Numbered from the stretch's first letter, positions 54,626 to 63,978 are shown. The stretch is DNA of 64,000 nt from Prosthecobacter debontii (GCF_900167535.1 NZ_FUYE01000011.1:122820-186819); one strand, 5' to 3'. Numbers and translations are program-made. Notes: generated by a model from the sequence alone, not told the origin.

Positions 54626-54917
54626 CTGCATGATGCAGAGTGTCCGTGGAGCGATGCAGGGTGTGCGGACAGCGGTCCCACCGTAGGCTGGGTTTGTCCG
54701 GCTGGGGAGAGACTTTTCTTCTGACGCCCTCGTTGCCGGATAACCCGGCTCATGAGCGAGGTGGCAGCCCTTGGATGTGGCGGTCAAGAAAGGCATGCCT
54801 TTCTCTGCCTTTGTTTTGTAGATCGAAGGCCTTGAGGTCTCGTTACGTCGCTCGGATAGACGGGTTATCCGGCAACTTGATCCAGCGAGTTAAGGAGGTC
54901 CAATGCCGGACAAACCC
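54626..54917. repeat. Structured intergenic element with nested inverted repeats
   Basis: A 399-bp gap (54573-54971) lies between the convergent ispA and DAHP-synthase genes. It holds nested inverted repeats: outer GGGTTTGTCCGGC (54690-54702) with GCCGGACAAACCC (54905-54917); inner GTTGCCGGATAACCCG (54732-54747) with CGGGTTATCCGGCAAC (54861-54876), 16 bp perfect; a central perfect 18-bp palindrome AGAAAGGCATGCCTTTCT (54787-54804); and a small palindrome CTGCATGATGCAG (54626-54638). No convincing ORF. It could be a MITE-like or structured-RNA element; identity unknown. Confidence 0.7.
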
Positions 54918-54971
54918 GTCCAACGACTGAAGCTGACCGTGTGAAGGCGCGTTATCGCGTCAGGTCGGGGT

Positions 54972-56015
54972 TTACCCGAGCAGGGCGTGGGCTTCGCGCA
55001 GGGCTTGCTCGGTGGTGGCCCAGTCCATGCAGGCGTCGGTGATGGATTGGCCGCGGGTCAGCTCGTTGAGAGGGCGGGGGAACTTCTGGTTTCCTCCCAC
55101 GAGATTGCTCTCCAGCATGGCACCGATGATGGAGTCCTCGCCTGCGGCTCGCTGGCGGACGATCTCACGGAAGACTTGGGGCATCTTGGTGTGATCCTTG
55201 GCACAGTTGCCGTGGCTGGCATCGATCATGATGGAAGGCTTGAGCTTCGCGGCCTCCAGGGCGGCACGGGTTTCAGCCACGTCGTCGGCTCCATAGTTGG
55301 GACCGTCCTCACCGCCGCGCAGGATGATGTGGCAGTCGGGATTCCCGCTGGTGGTCACGGCGGAGGCGATGCCGTCTTCACTGACGCCGAGAAAAGTTTG
55401 GGGTTGGATGGCGGCCTTGATGGCATTCACCGCCGGGGAGATGTGGCCGAAGGTACCGTTTTTGAACCCCAGCGGCATGGAAAGGCCGGAGGCCATCTGG
55501 CGGTGCGTCTGGGATTCGGTGGTGCGAGCCCCCACGGCGCTCCAGCAGATGAGATCGGCGATGTATTGGGGGGTGATGGGGTCCAGGAGCTCGGTGGCGG
55601 TGGCCATGCCGAGTTCGAGGACATCGCGCAGGATGCGGCGGGCGAGGCGGAGGCCATCCGGGATGTTGCAGGTGCCGTCCAGATCGGGGTCCATGATCAG
55701 CCCCTTCCAGCCCACGGTGGTGCGGGGTTTTTCAAAATAGACGCGCATGACGATACAGAGGCGGTCTTTGAGCTCTTCAGCCAGTTTGGCCAGTTTGGTG
55801 GCGTATTCGAGGCCGGCTTCGGGATCGTGGATCGAGCAGGGGCCGACGATGACCAGGAAGCGTTTGTCATCTCCAAACAAGATGTTCCGAATCTCCTGCC
55901 GAGCGTGGCTCACGAAAGCGGCCTGGCTTTCGGAAGGCGGAATCTCGGCCACCAGGGCGCGAGGCGCGGGCAGGGGGATGTTGGAAGCGATGTGGACGTT
56001 GGCCGTGGAATTCAT
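54972..56015 (-). CDS. 3-deoxy-7-phosphoheptulonate synthase (class I DAHP synthase)
   Basis: Protein of 347 aa, the size of AroF/AroG/AroH. Typical pieces are FLVIVGPCSIHDP, MRVYFEKPRTTVGWKGLIMDP, IGARTTESQTHRQ (here VGARTTESQ), SGLSMPLGFKNGT and IMIDASHGNCAKDH. It condenses PEP and erythrose-4-phosphate to DAHP in the shikimate pathway. The isoform and its feedback regulator cannot be read from sequence here. It is convergent with ispA across the structured element. Confidence 0.95.
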   Translation of the reverse strand: MNSTANVHIASNIPLPAPRALVAEIPPSESQAAFVSHARQEIRNILFGDDKRFLVIVGPCSIHDPEAGLEYATKLAKLAEELKDRLCIVMRVYFEKPRTTVGWKGLIMDPDLDGTCNIPDGLRLARRILRDVLELGMATATELLDPITPQYIADLICWSAVGARTTESQTHRQMASGLSMPLGFKNGTFGHISPAVNAIKAAIQPQTFLGVSEDGIASAVTTSGNPDCHIILRGGEDGPNYGADDVAETRAALEAAKLKPSIMIDASHGNCAKDHTKMPQVFREIVRQRAAGEDSIIGAMLESNLVGGNQKFPRPLNELTRGQSITDACMDWATTEQALREAHALLG

Positions 56016-56051
56016 GACAGAGACGAGACGGGAAGGTAGGGATACGTTTGG

Positions 56052-56843
56052 TTAGGCCTTTTGACCGCCAAAGAAATGGGACAGGGCTTCGATCATGCCC
56101 TCACTGGCGTAACGCGTGGCGACAAAACCGCCATGGTTCTGCACATGCTGCTTCACAGCGGGCAGGCCATTGCCGGGGGTGGCGATCATACGGGCATGAA
56201 GGGGATTGAGCATGGAGAGATCGTTCAGGTTATCCCCTGCCGCGAAGCAATGATTGGCAGTCAGCCCGAGCAGGCGGGCCAGTTCACTCAGAGCGGTGCC
56301 TTTGCTGTAGCCGCTGTGGGAGAAGCGCAGGTAGATGCCATTGCGATGGTAACCGATGTCAGGGAACTGCGTGGCATGGGTATCAATGTAGGCGCAGATA
56401 GCATCCAATTCTTCTTCACTGCTGCCCACGATGCCTAACTCTCCATATTCACCGGCGAGGAATTGGGCTTGAGTCTGGCTCTCCACCATGTGGCGGATGG
56501 CGTCCAGAGAGGCGCGGTGCTCTTTCACGAAACGCTCATGGGCTTTCCGCGCCTGTTTATTCCAGGGGCCGAAGTCCGTCCATTTGCTGAACAGGCCGGG
56601 CTTATGGATATCGCACTCCATGGCGATGATGTAGTCCGGCTCCATGAAGATGCCGTATTGGGCCAAGCCTTGAAGCGTTTGAGGTAAACTGCGACCGGTA
56701 TTGATGACCCAAGCGGCCCCCTGGGTCCGTAATTGCTGGATCATCTGCCCCAGCATGGGATGAAAAATGGGGGTGCTCTCAGGATGAACCAGCGTGCCAT
56801 CGAAGTCGAAGGAGAGGATGAACGTGGGCTTACGGGCGGACAT
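56052..56843 (-). CDS. HAD-family sugar phosphatase
   Basis: Protein of 263 aa from ATG 56843. Motif I FDFDGTLVHP, a Cof-type cap region with PDYIIAMECDIH and a C-terminal AGDNLNDLSML (motif IV) place it in the HAD subfamily IIB (Cof/SPP-like), which hydrolyses sugar or nucleotide phosphates. It is 36 bp upstream of the DAHP-synthase gene, on the same strand. Confidence 0.85.
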   Translation of the reverse strand: MSARKPTFILSFDFDGTLVHPESTPIFHPMLGQMIQQLRTQGAAWVINTGRSLPQTLQGLAQYGIFMEPDYIIAMECDIHKPGLFSKWTDFGPWNKQARKAHERFVKEHRASLDAIRHMVESQTQAQFLAGEYGELGIVGSSEEELDAICAYIDTHATQFPDIGYHRNGIYLRFSHSGYSKGTALSELARLLGLTANHCFAAGDNLNDLSMLNPLHARMIATPGNGLPAVKQHVQNHGGFVATRYASEGMIEALSHFFGGQKA

Positions 56844-56886
56844 TGGGGGAGTGAAAGGTGTCCACCCTGGCGGAGAGAGAGTCAAG

Positions 56887-58302
56887 TCAAGGCAGGCTGG
56901 GCAGTGCTTCGGGGTGAGTTTGCCAAATTTGGAACCATGTCGCTCCGAGCAACACCCACAGCACCGCCTGGTATCCGCCAGTCAGCATGGGGCCGGCCCC
57001 CCGGCGCCGGGCGCGGCGGAGCACGCTTTCGTAGCCCCACAGTAAGCTGAGGGCGAGAGGCCCGGTGAGTGCATGCAGGTAGCGTATCTCCACCAGGGCT
57101 GAATCCCAGGCGGCGATGATGAGGTAGGCGGCTGTGGCCGCGACCACGAAGATCACTGCCGTGGCGGTCTCGGGATGCAGACGCTCCCCGGCATGACAGG
57201 CCCGGGGCGTGCTGCACCAGCAGGCGAGCACCGTCACGATGAGGAGGACTAGTAGCACGGCGAGGGCCTCTCCGCCGTGACCTTGCCACTGGGTCATGAC
57301 GCGTCCTAGCCCACTGAGCAGGCGGCCCTGCACCTGTTCCGAGGCGTGACTCTGGAAATACAGTCGGGCTGTAGGGCGTTCCAGGGCAGGGACCTTTTTC
57401 AGGCTTGAACGGTCTGGATGAGCCTCAATCCAGGCTTCTCCCTCGGCGGGGGTATCCAGCCAGCGGATGTGATCCACATATTGAAAAGCCGCATCTCCGA
57501 ACTTCTGGTGGGCCTCGGTGAGGCGGGGGCCGCTGACAGCACAAAAAGCCGCCACGAGTAAGATCAAGCCAAACAGGTGATTGTCCCGTAGCCACAGGGT
57601 GGTGCCTTCTCCCAGCCGCCAATGCGCAGACAACCATCCCCAAAAGGCCCGCAGACTCGTCACCAGGATGAAGGTGACCAAGAGGGGCAGAATACGGTCC
57701 TGCGAAAGGTAAGCGAGGCCTCCAAAGACCCCCACCGCCCCATAGACCCATAGAGAATTCCGCTGCAGGCCATAGACGCAGCCCAGCCACGTCAGCAGAA
57801 AGAACAGTTGGAAGAGCGTGGCTCCCGTGAAGTGCGACAAGGTCTCGGCCCAGCCGTGGAATCCGGTGAGGGTCACGACCAGAAGCGTGGCAGGCAGGGC
57901 AAAAAAGCGCATGCAGGCCAGTCCCAGAAGGATAAGGCAAGAGGCGGTCAAACCGGTGCGAAACCAGGTGATGTAAGCCAGCGATTCTTTTGGGTGATCT
58001 GGATCCAGCATCCAGGCGGCTAGCCAGGGACTGAGCGGTTGAATGAGACCGTCCGTGCGGTGCGGTGCGAGCTTTTTCAGCGGTGCCGAAACGCTCTCTC
58101 GGAAGTCGGGGCGTAGATCTTCCGCAGTGGCCTCAGCCAGAGAAAGATGGCGGGTTTCCAAAGGGCTGAGCTGACGTTCGGAGATGCTCAGGATGTCTTT
58201 CTCCGCCAGTTGAACGTAGCCCGTGCCGAGAGCCCCCAGGATCAGACCAAAGACGAGCCAACGCAGCCAGGTGTAGGGACTGGAGGTGGAGGCGGGGGCC
58301 AT
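56887..58302 (-). CDS. Polytopic membrane protein of unknown function
   Basis: Protein of 471 aa with about ten hydrophobic helices (e.g. WLVFGLILGALGTGYVQLA, LTASCLILLGLACMRFFALP, LLVTFILVTSLRAFWGWL, LALSLLWGYESVLRR). A large loop early in the protein (residues ~35-105) is extracytoplasmic. The layout recalls GT39/PMT-like or O-antigen-ligase-like membrane proteins, but no signature settles it. It lies downstream of the secretin gene, 97 bp away, same strand. Confidence 0.65.
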   Translation of the reverse strand: MAPASTSSPYTWLRWLVFGLILGALGTGYVQLAEKDILSISERQLSPLETRHLSLAEATAEDLRPDFRESVSAPLKKLAPHRTDGLIQPLSPWLAAWMLDPDHPKESLAYITWFRTGLTASCLILLGLACMRFFALPATLLVVTLTGFHGWAETLSHFTGATLFQLFFLLTWLGCVYGLQRNSLWVYGAVGVFGGLAYLSQDRILPLLVTFILVTSLRAFWGWLSAHWRLGEGTTLWLRDNHLFGLILLVAAFCAVSGPRLTEAHQKFGDAAFQYVDHIRWLDTPAEGEAWIEAHPDRSSLKKVPALERPTARLYFQSHASEQVQGRLLSGLGRVMTQWQGHGGEALAVLLVLLIVTVLACWCSTPRACHAGERLHPETATAVIFVVAATAAYLIIAAWDSALVEIRYLHALTGPLALSLLWGYESVLRRARRRGAGPMLTGGYQAVLWVLLGATWFQIWQTHPEALPSLP

Positions 58303-58399
58303 AGAAGGGGAATACCTTTCTTATGGCACGCTAAGAGGATGGGATGCAAAAGGAAAATGGGGCTCTGTTTTAGCCCAAGCCTTTTCTTTATTGCGAAGG

Positions 58400-60664
58400 C
58401 TACTTTTGATAGGGCTTTGCCTTCGGCACCTCGTCCAGAGGCATACCAAACCGGATGGTCTCTTCCATGATCGTGCTCCGCTTGGATTCGATGGTGTTCG
58501 GGCTATCGAGCGGGGCCGTGGAATTGATGATCTTGGGCTGGATAAAGATCAGGAGTTCATCCCGGGTGGTGGTCTTTTCCGTTGTTCCGAAGAGGTGCTT
58601 CAAGACGGGCACCCGGCGCAGGAAAATAGCTCCACGCTCGCTGTTGCCCGTGCGTTCGGTGATCAGCCCGCCCAAGACAATGGTGGAACCGTCTCGGACC
58701 GTCACTGTGGTGAGCAACTCTTGGGTGCCGATGGTGGGGACCGTATTCCCCGAGATGTTTTGCTCTCCCACGATGTTATCGTTCACCTGAGCGATGCGCA
58801 GGGTGACCTCGTTGTCGTTGTTGATGAGGGGGACCACCTCGAGTTTCAACACGACGTCCCGATAATCAATGCTAGCACTGGTGGCGGCGATGTTGTTGAT
58901 GCCGGCATTGGAGAGAATATTCACTGGCACCGCGATGCGTTGGCCGCTGGAGATGACCGCTTTACCGTTGTTCGTGGTGAACATGCTCGGGCTGGAGAGG
59001 ACTTTGAAGTTCTTGTTACCTTCCAGAAGATTGACATACCGGCTGAGGGATCCCAGTTGACCGTAAAAGCTCATGGAACTGGTGCCGAAGTTTTCCATGT
59101 TGAAGGGAATGTCTAGGGCCCCTGTTAGCGCAGTCGAGCTACTGGGTTGGCTGACGTCTTTTTGCCGAATGGTGAAGTCATCCAGCATATTCAGGAAGTC
59201 GAAGCCGTAGTTGAACTCGCCGCCCAAGTTGAGCTGGCCAATGATGGTGCTGATGTAGACCTGCTGCGGGCGCACATCCATTTCACGGATGAGTTGATCA
59301 ATCACCGCGATGTGCTCGGGGGAGCCGCTGACCACGAGGCTATTCGATTGAGGATCGGCGATGAGGAGGGTCTTACCGACGATCAGAGATTCGGGAGCGG
59401 AGATCACATCCGGATCATCCAGCAGGCTGCGCTCTGCACGGCTCGTCTGTTGGCTGCCTGTATTGAAACCATAGCCGCCTAAGTAAGGTTGATTCAGGCT
59501 GGAAGAGTCGTTTTGAGCCGCATCCGTGGATGGGGTATTGGAGCTTGCACTTGGCCGACGGGCACTGCTGCCACGGCGGCCTCCTCCTGACATGGCATCT
59601 CCTGCTTCATTCTGAATGTCCGTGTCTTTCGCCAAGGCGTTATAGGCCACCGGGAGAAAGTCACCGACATCCAGATAGGCCAGCTTGCGCTTCAGGAAGG
59701 TCACGTCATCCGCCTGCTGATCCAGTTTCTCCACCAGACCTCGAATGTAGGTGATGTCCACAGGGCGGGCGATGACCAGCAAGCTGTTCGTGCGGCGGTG
59801 GGGGATGACTTTGACCTTGGCTACGCTGGGATTGGTGTTGGCCGTATTCGCAGCCCCCATGGGATTGATGACCGGAGTACGTGCTCCATTGGCAGCGACG
59901 ACTTGGGGTGCTGTCGTGGCGGGAGCAGGGATAGTTTCGGTCTTCTCTTCCTCCGCGTAGATTTCATTGATGATCTCCGCGACGCTTTCGGCATCGCTTC
60001 GCTCGAGCTTGATCATCTCATTGGCGATCTCCGCCGGAGGTACATCGATCACCTGGGCGATCTCATAAATGCTACGAATGGTGGTGCTGTTTTCCGTGAT
60101 GATCAGCGCGGCTGCGTTTTTCATCGGCATGATGGCCCCGTAGCTGTGCAATTTGATCACTTGCTGAAAGGCCTTGGAGGCTTCTTCCGGCGAGATATGC
60201 ACCAGGGGCATGACGAAGTGGCAGAGCTCTTCGGTTGCAGGCAAGTCTTTGATGGAGTTATAGACCTTGAGCCCTTCAGGTGTGGGGCTCTTACCACCGC
60301 TGTGATGGATGAGTTTCACCGTGGTATCATCCACCGGGACAATAGCATAGCCATTGAGCAGTAGAGTGGCCTCGATGAAGGCGACCGCCTCCTTCCGGGT
60401 CAGAGGCTCAGGGGAAATGATGCGGAGCGGCTCGCCCTGGAGGGCGGAGTCCAAGATGATTTTCTTCCCTGTGATCTGCGTATAAAAGGGAATGATCGCT
60501 TGGACGGGTGAGTTGGGAAAATTGACCTTAATGGTGGCGCTGTCATTGAGGGCAGACGGGCTCTGAGCGTGCACGCTGGCGAGTATCAGAGCGGCCACAG
60601 CCACGGCGATCAACCATCGCTTAACGATGGCGCGAGGCGAGGTAGAGGCTGAAAACGCGCGCAT
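58400..60664 (-). CDS. gspD: Type II secretion/type IV pilus secretin (GspD/PilQ-like)
   Basis: Protein of 754 aa from ATG 60664; the ORF begins earlier but the upstream part lies over the promoter. A signal peptide (IAVAVAALILASVHA) is followed by secretin N0/N1 domains (IKVNFPNSPVQAIIPFYTQITGKK; PLVHISPEEASKAFQQVI; KLERSDAESVAEIINEIYA; VKVIPHRRTNSLLVIA) and the C-terminal secretin channel (VPTIGTQELLTTVTVRDGSTIVLGGLI; RRVPVLKHLFG; LLIFIQPKII). It forms the outer-membrane pore. An N-rich S/T-rich linker is seen near residue 415. Confidence 0.95.
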   Translation of the reverse strand: MRAFSASTSPRAIVKRWLIAVAVAALILASVHAQSPSALNDSATIKVNFPNSPVQAIIPFYTQITGKKIILDSALQGEPLRIISPEPLTRKEAVAFIEATLLLNGYAIVPVDDTTVKLIHHSGGKSPTPEGLKVYNSIKDLPATEELCHFVMPLVHISPEEASKAFQQVIKLHSYGAIMPMKNAAALIITENSTTIRSIYEIAQVIDVPPAEIANEMIKLERSDAESVAEIINEIYAEEEKTETIPAPATTAPQVVAANGARTPVINPMGAANTANTNPSVAKVKVIPHRRTNSLLVIARPVDITYIRGLVEKLDQQADDVTFLKRKLAYLDVGDFLPVAYNALAKDTDIQNEAGDAMSGGGRRGSSARRPSASSNTPSTDAAQNDSSSLNQPYLGGYGFNTGSQQTSRAERSLLDDPDVISAPESLIVGKTLLIADPQSNSLVVSGSPEHIAVIDQLIREMDVRPQQVYISTIIGQLNLGGEFNYGFDFLNMLDDFTIRQKDVSQPSSSTALTGALDIPFNMENFGTSSMSFYGQLGSLSRYVNLLEGNKNFKVLSSPSMFTTNNGKAVISSGQRIAVPVNILSNAGINNIAATSASIDYRDVVLKLEVVPLINNDNEVTLRIAQVNDNIVGEQNISGNTVPTIGTQELLTTVTVRDGSTIVLGGLITERTGNSERGAIFLRRVPVLKHLFGTTEKTTTRDELLIFIQPKIINSTAPLDSPNTIESKRSTIMEETIRFGMPLDEVPKAKPYQK

Positions 60665-60685
60665 GGATTGATTGAAATCACATCT

Positions 60686-60713
60686 ATTATATTTTCCATA
60701 GAGATAAAGGCAA
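60686..60713 (-). promoter_or_regulatory. Candidate sigma-70 promoter of the secretin gene
   Basis: On the minus strand, TATAAT (60691-60686) is a perfect -10 and TTGCCT (60713-60708) a 4/6 -35 with 16-bp spacing. The predicted start of transcription is about 15 nt before ATG 60664, and AT-rich sequence lies upstream. Confidence 0.55.
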
Positions 60714-60796
60714 TGGAATTGTTTGTTTTTGTTAAAATTCAAACAAAGAGGTAATTTCAATCGAATCCACGACGCGCGCGGATTCTGAGCCAATTT

Positions 60797-61351
60797 CTAT
60801 TGGCCAAGCCATTCCGCCAAGGCGGTAGCTCCCGCGGAGAACATGGCAATGATTTCGCGAGCGAGCGGCGTGGCTTCCTTCCACAGGAGCCAAATGAGAG
60901 TCACCCAGACGAGGCCATTGAGCACGAGCATCCCCGTCACGAGACGCTCGGTCCATTGAGGCCACTGACAAAGGTATCCACGATCATCCTTTTTCGGCGT
61001 GTAGATCCGATCCTGATAAATCGAGATTGCGGCTTTCCAAAGCATCGGCGGAGCGATGAGGAACCCCCAGATGAGGCGCCATATCACGATTCCAGAGCGG
61101 CGATTTGCCGGCACCTTGCCGTAGTCCCGGTAGCGGGCTGTGCGGCGGCGTGTCGTGATGTCCTTGGCTTGATCCGCCGTATTTGTTTCCAGTTCGCTCA
61201 ATGAGCGTAGAGGCGTCCACTCTGTGGAGCCATCCCTCCGAACGAGATCATTGTCTCGTACGGAACCATATGCTACGTAGCTGTAGAGATCGTCGAGCGT
61301 GCACGGTCCGACGGTCTTTTGGCCTTTTGAGATGTAATAGAGCGCTTCCAT
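60797..61351 (-). CDS. GYF_2-domain membrane protein
   Basis: Protein of 184 aa from ATG 61351. The N-terminus (ALYYISKGQKTVGPCTLDDLYSYVAYGSVRDNDLVRRDGSTEWTPL, shown here only in part) is a GYF_2/DUF4339 domain, identified by YYIxxxGQxxGP and xLVxxxGxxEWxPL. Two or three membrane helices follow (about residues 95-115 and 140-165). GYF_2 domains bind peptides. Function unknown. Confidence 0.78.
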   Translation of the reverse strand: MEALYYISKGQKTVGPCTLDDLYSYVAYGSVRDNDLVRRDGSTEWTPLRSLSELETNTADQAKDITTRRRTARYRDYGKVPANRRSGIVIWRLIWGFLIAPPMLWKAAISIYQDRIYTPKKDDRGYLCQWPQWTERLVTGMLVLNGLVWVTLIWLLWKEATPLAREIIAMFSAGATALAEWLGQ

Positions 61352-61441
61352 CCTATGCCGGGAGTTAAGGATTGCGTGGGAAGTACGTTCGCTAGCAAAT
61401 CCCGGGCCTGTCAAGCAGCTCTCGATAAATTTTCGTAAAAC

Positions 61442-62419
61442 CTAACTTTTAATGTGTGCCCAACAGTGCACATGCGGGTCTCCCCGGAAATACCAAATCA
61501 TGTTAGGCCCTTCCAGCTGCCAGACGTCCCAGATCCCGTCATTGCCGACATCTTGGTTTTTGTAAAAAGCCATGTGCAGATGATCAAAACCTGCGGCTTC
61601 GATGTATTTCATGGCCTCTTGAGAATCCTCCGGCCGAAAAGGCGCGAGCAGGTCCCCAATGACCTGTCGCACTAGGCCTTGTTGATCAGCGCTCAACTCG
61701 GTCATCGGGATGCCGTCCAGTCCAGTGGTGCGGCCGGTCAGACGTACCGTTTTGTTTCCAGTCTCTTCGCGGCCCTCGCCGAGCAGGGCCATCTGTCGTT
61801 GTTTCCCATCCAAGGCCTGGAAGACCTCATTGGCTCGTTTTGCCTGAAACCAGTAGGCATTGCCAGCGTGATCTGGCTTTTCATAAAAACCGTTGGCCGC
61901 ATGCCCATAGAAAATGGGGCCTCCGAAAGCCGTGCCGGCCTCACTATCTCCGTCGCAACGTCGTGTGCAGTGACGTCCGGTGAGCACAAACTCAAACTGG
62001 CCGCTGCCCGGCTGGCCGAACAAGGCCATGGAGGAACTGGCAAAACCGCCATCGCTCTTATTGTCCTGGTCGAACTGTCGCCAGACCTCTTTTTTATAAG
62101 CCTCGCTGTGGAGACTATCGAAGATCTGGCGCACCAGATCCTGTTGATCACCACTCAAGACATCGCGGAGTTTTTGCGGTGTGATGTGCCAGTTATTATC
62201 GACTTTGAGGCGCCGCGGATCCTCCCATCCAAAGCATAGCAGCTTCTTTTGGTCTTCTTTCAGGCTGCCATAAAGCTGCTGAACGAGGGTTTCCCCTCTG
62301 GGGGCTTGAGTGGCGGAGGCTGGCGCTGCGGTCAGCAGCGGTGAAGCGAGGAGGCCGGAGGCGAGAGCCTGGCCACTGCACTGGAGAAACTGGCGGCGAG
62401 AAAAAGATTCCGTATTCAT
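61442..62419 (-). CDS. Tat-exported DUF3500-family protein
   Basis: Protein of 325 aa. A Tat signal (SRRQFLQCSGQALASGLLA) leads into the DUF3500 pattern: LLCFGWEDPRRLKVDNNW, then RQIFDSLHSEAYKKE, then GRHCTRRCDGDSEAG, FGGPIFYGH and RDVQGLVRQVIGDLL-like segments. Function unknown; related proteins are secreted in Planctomycetota/Verrucomicrobiota. It ends 22 bp beyond the 90-bp gap after the GYF_2 gene, same strand. Confidence 0.78.
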   Translation of the reverse strand: MNTESFSRRQFLQCSGQALASGLLASPLLTAAPASATQAPRGETLVQQLYGSLKEDQKKLLCFGWEDPRRLKVDNNWHITPQKLRDVLSGDQQDLVRQIFDSLHSEAYKKEVWRQFDQDNKSDGGFASSSMALFGQPGSGQFEFVLTGRHCTRRCDGDSEAGTAFGGPIFYGHAANGFYEKPDHAGNAYWFQAKRANEVFQALDGKQRQMALLGEGREETGNKTVRLTGRTTGLDGIPMTELSADQQGLVRQVIGDLLAPFRPEDSQEAMKYIEAAGFDHLHMAFYKNQDVGNDGIWDVWQLEGPNMIWYFRGDPHVHCWAHIKS

Positions 62420-62520
62420 GGCTCAGTGTCTCCTTAACGTGCGAGATGCGGTTCCCTTGAGATAAAGATACAGATTCCGAGTTGAGAAGGGTAGCTCTTC
62501 GCACGTGATTGAAGGCCTTG

Positions 62521-63267
62521 ATGAATCCACCGGCCAGCGATCCTCTTTCCTCCGATCCTACTCCCAACAGCTCGGAACAATCCATGCAGGCGCATGTGCA
62601 AGCCGAAACGGGTAAGTCCATGCGGAGAGAAAACCGGCGGGTGCTGATCATGGTGGCAGTCATTGCCCTCTTCATGATCGTGGCGCATTTCACTCCTCTG
62701 AAGGCCTGGATCACCAATGTACAGATATGGAAGCAGTTTGTAGATGACCTAGGCTGGCTGGCTCACTTTGCCTTCATTGCCATGTGCGCGGTAGGGGTGA
62801 TGATTGGGCTGCCTCGATTGCCCTTGTGTGCCGCAGCCGGTCTCATTTTTGGGTTTATGGAAGGGTTGATCCTTTCCTTGAGCGGATCTGTGCTGGGTTC
62901 CTACGGGGCTTTTATGATGACGCGTGCGGGGGCGCGGCGTGCGGTGTTGGCACGTGCTGAACGCTGGCCGTGGCTCAAGCAGATGCTGGAGAAGCCGTCC
63001 TTTCTTAAAGTCTTCTGGGTTCGGCAAATGATGCTGCCCGGTTTGGTCCTGAATGTCCTGCTCGGCGTCTCTGGAGTCGCCCACTCCATCTTTCTGTTGG
63101 GGACAGTGGCGGGTTACCTGCCCTTGAACCTTGCCTTCACATTGGTCGGCAGCGGATTGGGAAAAGGATCTCTGGCGCAATCCCTCACGCAGCTTTTAGG
63201 AGCCTTAGCCGTCGTGAATATTGTGGCTTGGCTAGTCTGGAGACTGGCTAAGAAACCCAGGGTCTGA
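62521..63267 (+). CDS. TVP38/TMEM64 (DedA-like) membrane protein
   Basis: Protein of 248 aa from ATG 62521. A charged N-terminus of about 40 residues is followed by five to six helices with the SNARE-associated/TVP38 signature: LPRLPLCAAAGLIFGFMEGL, GSVLGSYGAFMMTR, RQMMLPGLVLNVLLGVSG, and a late GTVAGYLPLNLAFTLVGSGLG stretch. These proteins act as membrane lipid-scramblase or transport factors. Ends with a terminator. Confidence 0.85.
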   Translation: MNPPASDPLSSDPTPNSSEQSMQAHVQAETGKSMRRENRRVLIMVAVIALFMIVAHFTPLKAWITNVQIWKQFVDDLGWLAHFAFIAMCAVGVMIGLPRLPLCAAAGLIFGFMEGLILSLSGSVLGSYGAFMMTRAGARRAVLARAERWPWLKQMLEKPSFLKVFWVRQMMLPGLVLNVLLGVSGVAHSIFLLGTVAGYLPLNLAFTLVGSGLGKGSLAQSLTQLLGALAVVNIVAWLVWRLAKKPRV

Positions 63268-63295
63268 GTTTCAACATTCCAATAAACCAAGGATC

Positions 63296-63321
63296 AGGAG
63301 TGTCTTAGACACTCCTTTTTT
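63296..63321 (+). terminator. Rho-independent terminator
   Basis: AGGAGTGTC (63296-63304), a TTA loop and GACACTCCT (63308-63316) form a perfect 9-bp stem, followed by T5 or more to 63321. It ends the TVP38-type transcript. Confidence 0.9.
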
Positions 63322-63684
63322 ATGTCCAGATCTCGAAAAGAGACAGCCCACAACGGCACCGAACTCACGTTTGCAGTCACCGAAAGCGAGATTGAGCCGC
63401 ATCGAGAGGCTCTCGGTAATATTCATGTGAACACATGAAGCTAACCTTCGTTGATCGTTGTGAGAAGGATTCCTCGAAAAATGAAGCCCCAACCCTCACG
63501 GACAGACCTTTTGAGCTCTGAAAAGCTCCGCCAAATCGTTAACAGAGCTGATACGTTCGTAATCGTTAACAAACTTGAAGTTAGCGAACCGAGTCTAACA
63601 AAGAGCGATTTGAAAAAACCGCCAATTTTGGGGTGTTTTCCGGCCTTTTTGGTCAAAAAACTTTAAAAAAGGAGCAGAAAGAGG

Positions 63685-63712
63685 TTGCGGGGAGCGGGGA
63701 ACTGTCCATACT
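63685..63712 (+). promoter_or_regulatory. Candidate rRNA promoter
   Basis: TTGCGG (63685-63690) and CATACT (63707-63712) are 16 bp apart and follow an A/T-rich block (63646-63672) that could act as an UP element. The hexamers are only partial matches, so this is tentative. Confidence 0.3.
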
Positions 63713-63885
63713 GCCAATCCGCCACCGAAACAGGAGCGGCTGAGACGAGGGAAGCGAGACGCTGTAAGCGGTTCACTTTCAGCGGATTAGAAATGGATCT
63801 TTCAGAAAACAACATCTTCAGATTACGAGAGCGAATGAGCCTCTAGGGCGAGTGAGTTTGAGGAATTTGGAGAGACAAAAACGAA

Positions 63886-63973
63886 AGCTAAATTGTGCGC
63901 TGCGTGTGGATAACGCGTGGCTTGTTTGAAAGAAAACAAGGTTCAATTTAGCTGGCATTCAAAAGATGCCAGC
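63886..63973 (+). other. 16S rRNA leader structure with two alternative stems
   Basis: AGCTAAATTG (63886-63895) pairs perfectly with CAATTTAGCT (63944-63953), enclosing a smaller hairpin CTTGTTT (63921-63927)/AAACAAG (63934-63940). GCTGGCAT (63951-63958) pairs with ATGCCAGC (63966-63973). The two main stems share 63951-63953. This is a likely leader for pre-rRNA folding or processing. Confidence 0.5.
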
Positions 63974-63978
63974 ACCAA

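Larger units (their letters stand above)
63322..63978. other. rRNA operon upstream region
   Basis: 657 bp with no convincing gene: the open frames on both strands near 63450-63660 have no ribosome-binding site or family. AT-rich runs at 63646-63672 lie just upstream of the candidate promoter. An RNA leader structure is described separately. Confidence 0.5.

Noticed and set aside
54732..54876. The nested inverted repeats as an integron attC site
   Set aside because: No integrase gene in the window and the R/L box layout of attC sites does not fit.
63441..63666. Small open frames of 71 aa on both strands in the region before 16S rRNA
   Set aside because: No ribosome-binding site, no family resemblance, and the position in an rRNA leader region makes coding unlikely.
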